7,253 nt of DNA from Ilumatobacteraceae bacterium. GTDB lineage: Bacteria > Actinomycetota > Acidimicrobiia > Acidimicrobiales > Ilumatobacteraceae. The stretch covers positions 1 through 7,253 of the forward strand of contig JALRJT010000123.1 of the NCBI GenBank assembly GCA_023254985.1. The letters are read 5' to 3'. The notes under the pieces were generated by a model. The model saw only the letters and a list, made by a program, of their open reading frames with translations. It searched no databases and had not been told where the DNA came from. A program made the position numbers and the translations under genes. How positions within the stretch are numbered: the first letter of the stretch is position 1; the number at the start of each line of letters is the position of its first letter. Positions 4,939 through 7,253 of this stretch are shown piece by piece.

Positions 4939-6942
4939 TTGACGACGACGCCAGACCGCCTCGATCTCGACGCCCTCGTGCGTCGGTATGCCACGATCCC
5001 TGGGGGATTGTTGCCTGCACTGCACGCCATTCAGCACCGCGCCGGTTACATCGATCGGTCGCTCATTCCGACGATCGCTGAGGCGTTCAATCAGACGGTG
5101 AGTGAGATCCACGGCGTCATCACCTTTTACAAGGACTTCCGCACCGACAAACCTGCTGGACCGATCGTGCAGGTCTGTCGCGCCGAGGCATGCCAAGCCA
5201 GAGGCGGCCGTGAGGTGTGGGAGCGAGCCCAGCGCACCGCTGACGGCAAGGCAGTCGTCGTCGAGGAGGTGTTCTGTCTCGGGAACTGCGCCACCGGCCC
5301 GGCCGTCGCCGTCGATGGCCGACTTCACGGTGCCGTGACACCGAAGACGATCGACACGATCATCGACGATGCGATTGCGCGCAAGTCGCCCTCGCCCACC
5401 GTGGCAACCTCAGGCTCAGGTGTCACGGTCTATGTCCCGCGCGATGCAGCGGCGATCGCAGCTGGAGCAAACGACGTCGCCAAAGAACTTGCCGATGTCG
5501 ATGGCGTGCGCGTCGTGCGCAACGGCTCGCGCGGAATGTTGTGGTTGGAGCCGATGATCGAAGTCGCAACACCGCATGGTCGCATCGCCTACGGCCCAGT
5601 GAGCGCAAAGGACGTGAAGGGTCTTCTCAAGTCGGGTCTCCTCGAAGGTGGCGAGCACAAACTGCGACTCGGTCGCACCGAGGACCTCGAATGGATGAAG
5701 CGCCAGCAGCGCATCACCTACCAGCGCGTCGGTGTTGTGGACCCACGCTCTGCAGACGACTACGAGAACCATCGCGGCATTGCAGGACTCACGCGCGCGC
5801 TTTCCATGACTCCTGCACAAGTCGTGCAAGAAGTGACCGAGAGCGGACTGCGTGGTCGCGGTGGCGCGGCCTTCCCCACCGGCATCAAGTGGAAGACCGT
5901 GCTCGAAGCACAGGCCTCACAGAAGTACATCGTGTGTAACGCAGACGAGGGTGACAGTGGCACGTTCGCTGACCGCATGCTGATGGAGGGCGACCCGTTC
6001 ATGCTGCTCGAAGGCATGACGATCGCGGGATACGCAGTCGGCGCATCCGTCGGATACATCTACGTGCGCAGCGAATATCCAGAAGCGATCGAGGCGCTCA
6101 ACGAGGCGGTCGCCTCAGCAACGGCTCGGGGCTGGCTCGGCGACAACATCCTCGGATCCACTTTCTCCTTCACGATCCATGTCCGCGTCGGGGCCGGCGC
6201 CTACATCTGCGGCGAGGAAACTGCACTGCTCGAGTCCCTCGAGGGCAAGCGTGGTGTCGTGCGTGCCAAGCCACCACTTCCCGCACTCGTTGGTCTCTTC
6301 GGCAAGCCGACGGTCGTGAACAACGTGATCAGCCTCGGCACCGTGCCGGCGATCCTCGCCGACGGTGCGCAGGCATATGTATCGCTCGGCGTCGGACGCA
6401 GTCGCGGCACACAGGTGTTCCAAATCGCAGGCAACGTCGCACGCGGCGGAATTCTCGAGACCGCATTCGGCATCACCCTCGGCGAAATCGTGAACGACCT
6501 CGGCGGCGGGACCGCGAGCGGACGACCGGTGCGTGCAGTGCAGGTTGGTGGACCGCTCGGCGCCTACTTGCCGACATCCAAGTTCGACGTGCCGATGGGT
6601 TATGAGGAATACGCCGCCGCAGAAGCACTCATTGGCCACGGTGGCGTGGTCGTGTTCGACGACACCGTGGACATGGCCGAACAGGCCCGCTTCGCGATGG
6701 AATTCTGCGCCGCCGAGAGCTGCGGCAAGTGCACCCCGTGCCGCATTGGATCCACTCGTGGAGTGGAGCTGATCGACAAGATCCGCAAGGGGGACAACCG
6801 GGAGGCCAACATTGAGGTCCTCGTCGACCTCTGCGAGGTCATGGCCGACGGGTCCTTGTGCGCCATGGGGGGCTTGACACCCATGCCAGTGCGCAGTGCG
6901 CTTACGCTATTTACCGAGGATTTCCAGGGGGCCACGAAATGA
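4939..6942 (+). CDS. fdsB: NAD-dependent formate dehydrogenase, fused gamma-beta (FdsG-FdsB, NuoE-NuoF-like) subunit
   Basis: This 667-residue fusion carries the diaphorase part of a soluble formate dehydrogenase, passing electrons from the catalytic subunit to FMN and NAD+. Residues 1 to about 150 are FdsG/NuoE-like, with [2Fe-2S] cysteines C80, C85 (CRAEAC), C113 and C117 (CLGNC). From about 160 the sequence is FdsB-like: the thioredoxin-like stretch VTVYVPRDAAA ... VRNGSRGMLWLEP typical of FdsB, then the NADH/FMN motifs RGRGGAAFPTGIKW (305-318) and NADEGDSGTFADR (334-346), and the [4Fe-4S] ligands C595, C598, C601 (ESCGKCTPCRIG) with C641. All ligands are present. The start is TTG at 4939: a stop lies at 4930-4932 and no ATG or GTG lies between. 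GAGAAG just upstream is a weak ribosome site, and GTG at 4978 is the next candidate. HoxF of NAD-reducing hydrogenase has similar architecture, but the next gene points to formate. Fused gamma-beta subunits are known in some Mo/W formate dehydrogenases. Confidence 0.93.
   Translation: MTTTPDRLDLDALVRRYATIPGGLLPALHAIQHRAGYIDRSLIPTIAEAFNQTVSEIHGVITFYKDFRTDKPAGPIVQVCRAEACQARGGREVWERAQRTADGKAVVVEEVFCLGNCATGPAVAVDGRLHGAVTPKTIDTIIDDAIARKSPSPTVATSGSGVTVYVPRDAAAIAAGANDVAKELADVDGVRVVRNGSRGMLWLEPMIEVATPHGRIAYGPVSAKDVKGLLKSGLLEGGEHKLRLGRTEDLEWMKRQQRITYQRVGVVDPRSADDYENHRGIAGLTRALSMTPAQVVQEVTESGLRGRGGAAFPTGIKWKTVLEAQASQKYIVCNADEGDSGTFADRMLMEGDPFMLLEGMTIAGYAVGASVGYIYVRSEYPEAIEALNEAVASATARGWLGDNILGSTFSFTIHVRVGAGAYICGEETALLESLEGKRGVVRAKPPLPALVGLFGKPTVVNNVISLGTVPAILADGAQAYVSLGVGRSRGTQVFQIAGNVARGGILETAFGITLGEIVNDLGGGTASGRPVRAVQVGGPLGAYLPTSKFDVPMGYEEYAAAEALIGHGGVVVFDDTVDMAEQARFAMEFCAAESCGKCTPCRIGSTRGVELIDKIRKGDNREANIEVLVDLCEVMADGSLCAMGGLTPMPVRSALTLFTEDFQGATK
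6926..6931 (+). promoter_or_regulatory. Ribosome binding site for fdsA
   Basis: AGGGGG lies 7 bases before the ATG at 6939, inside the 3' end of the upstream gene. Together with the ATGA stop-start overlap it fixes the fdsA start. Confidence 0.75.
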
Positions 6943-7253
6943 CGCTGATCGACAACGACCTTGGGACCCCCGCACCGCGCGGAGCCTCGCGCGACGCCGT
7001 CCTTCCCGACGTCGCCGTGACGATCGACGGTATGCAGGTCGTCGTCCCCGAAGGAACCTCCGTGATGCGCGCAGCAGCGCTCGCCGGCGTCGACGTGCCG
7101 AAGTTGTGTGCCACCGACAAGTTGGATCCGTTCGGTTCGTGCCGCTTGTGCCTCGTCGAGATCGATGGTCGCAAGGGCACGCCTGCCTCGTGCACGACAC
7201 CGGTCGCCCCGGGAATGTCGGTCACGACACAGTCGCCGAAGCTCGAGCGCCTT
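6939..7253 (+). CDS. fdsA: Formate dehydrogenase alpha (catalytic) subunit, N-terminus, cut by right edge
   Basis: The frame opens at ATG 6939, overlapping the fdsGB stop by four bases (ATGA), and runs off the window after 105 residues. What is visible is an N-terminal ferredoxin-like [2Fe-2S] domain, with VTIDGMQVVVPEGTSVMRAA (27-46) followed by cluster cysteines C57, C68, C71 and C85 in the pattern C-x10-C-x2-C-x13-C. The stretch PFGSCRLCLVEIDG then TPASCTTPVAPGM is characteristic of FdsA/FdhF-type formate dehydrogenase alpha subunits, more so than of NuoG or HoxU. The [4Fe-4S] clusters, the bis-MGD molybdenum or tungsten site and the selenocysteine/cysteine ligand lie to the right, so the catalytic identity is inferred from this domain plus the FdsG-FdsB partner. 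A leader of about 23 residues (to P23) before the domain shows no twin-arginine signal, which fits a cytoplasmic enzyme. Confidence 0.88.
   Translation, partial: MTLIDNDLGTPAPRGASRDAVLPDVAVTIDGMQVVVPEGTSVMRAAALAGVDVPKLCATDKLDPFGSCRLCLVEIDGRKGTPASCTTPVAPGMSVTTQSPKLERL

Noticed and set aside
1..7253. CRISPR array, insertion sequence, integrase, toxin-antitoxin or phage genes
   Set aside because: No regularly spaced repeats, transposase motifs, terminal inverted repeats or small paired genes of these types were seen on either strand.
4939..7253. Respiratory complex I (nuoE-nuoF-nuoG) as identity of the right-hand genes
   Set aside because: The FdsB-specific segment (VRNGSRGMLWLEP) and the FdsA-type PFGSCRLCLVEI with TPASCTTP motif fit formate dehydrogenase better, and no neighbouring nuo genes are seen.

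Overview
This window looks like chromosomal DNA from a GC-rich bacterium, most likely an actinomycete-type organism and possibly one of the Acidimicrobiia. The pointers are codons rich in G or C at the third position, GTG and TTG starts, two proteins of families that often use cofactor F420 (a PPOX-fold protein and a luciferase-like monooxygenase), and a single-subunit class I fructose-bisphosphate aldolase. This placement is inferred from gene content, because no rRNA or other marker gene is present.

Layout. (1) Positions 1-1013, plus strand: the 3' end of an NAD(P)-dependent aldehyde dehydrogenase gene, followed two bases later by a small PPOX-fold, F420/flavin-type oxidoreductase. (2) Positions 1014-1409: no intact gene. 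It holds what looks like the decayed N-terminus of a phytanoyl-CoA dioxygenase (PhyH) family gene, then the probable promoter of a tRNA. (3) Positions 1410-1481, plus strand: tRNA-Gly with anticodon TCC. (4) Positions 1510-4818, minus strand: a tight three-gene operon, transcribed as class I fructose-bisphosphate aldolase, then a full-length aldehyde dehydrogenase, then a luciferase-like (LLM) F420/FMN oxidoreductase. The gaps are 13 and 8 bases. (5) Positions 4819-4938: a 120-bp divergent intergenic region that must serve both directions. (6) Positions 4939-7253, plus strand: a fused FdsG-FdsB (NuoE/NuoF-like) diaphorase subunit overlapping by 4 bases the start of the catalytic subunit gene (FdsA-like), which runs off the right edge. 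Together they are the start of a soluble NAD-dependent, molybdenum- or tungsten-type formate dehydrogenase.

How the genes may work together. The right-hand pair is the clearest unit. Formate would be oxidised on the alpha subunit, and electrons would pass through Fe-S clusters to FMN and NAD+ on the fused beta/gamma subunit. The minus-strand operon pairs an aldolase, which makes aldehydes, with an aldehyde dehydrogenase, which removes them, plus a possible F420/flavin oxidoreductase. The shared substrate cannot be read from the sequence. Redox enzymes that use aldehydes, formate, flavin or F420 dominate the window.

Most of the window is recognisable metabolism. The items most worth a second look are the PhyH remnant, the aldolase-ALDH-LLM operon and the variant catalytic-base motif in its ALDH. 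I did not find a convincing new defence, mobile or RNA-based system.
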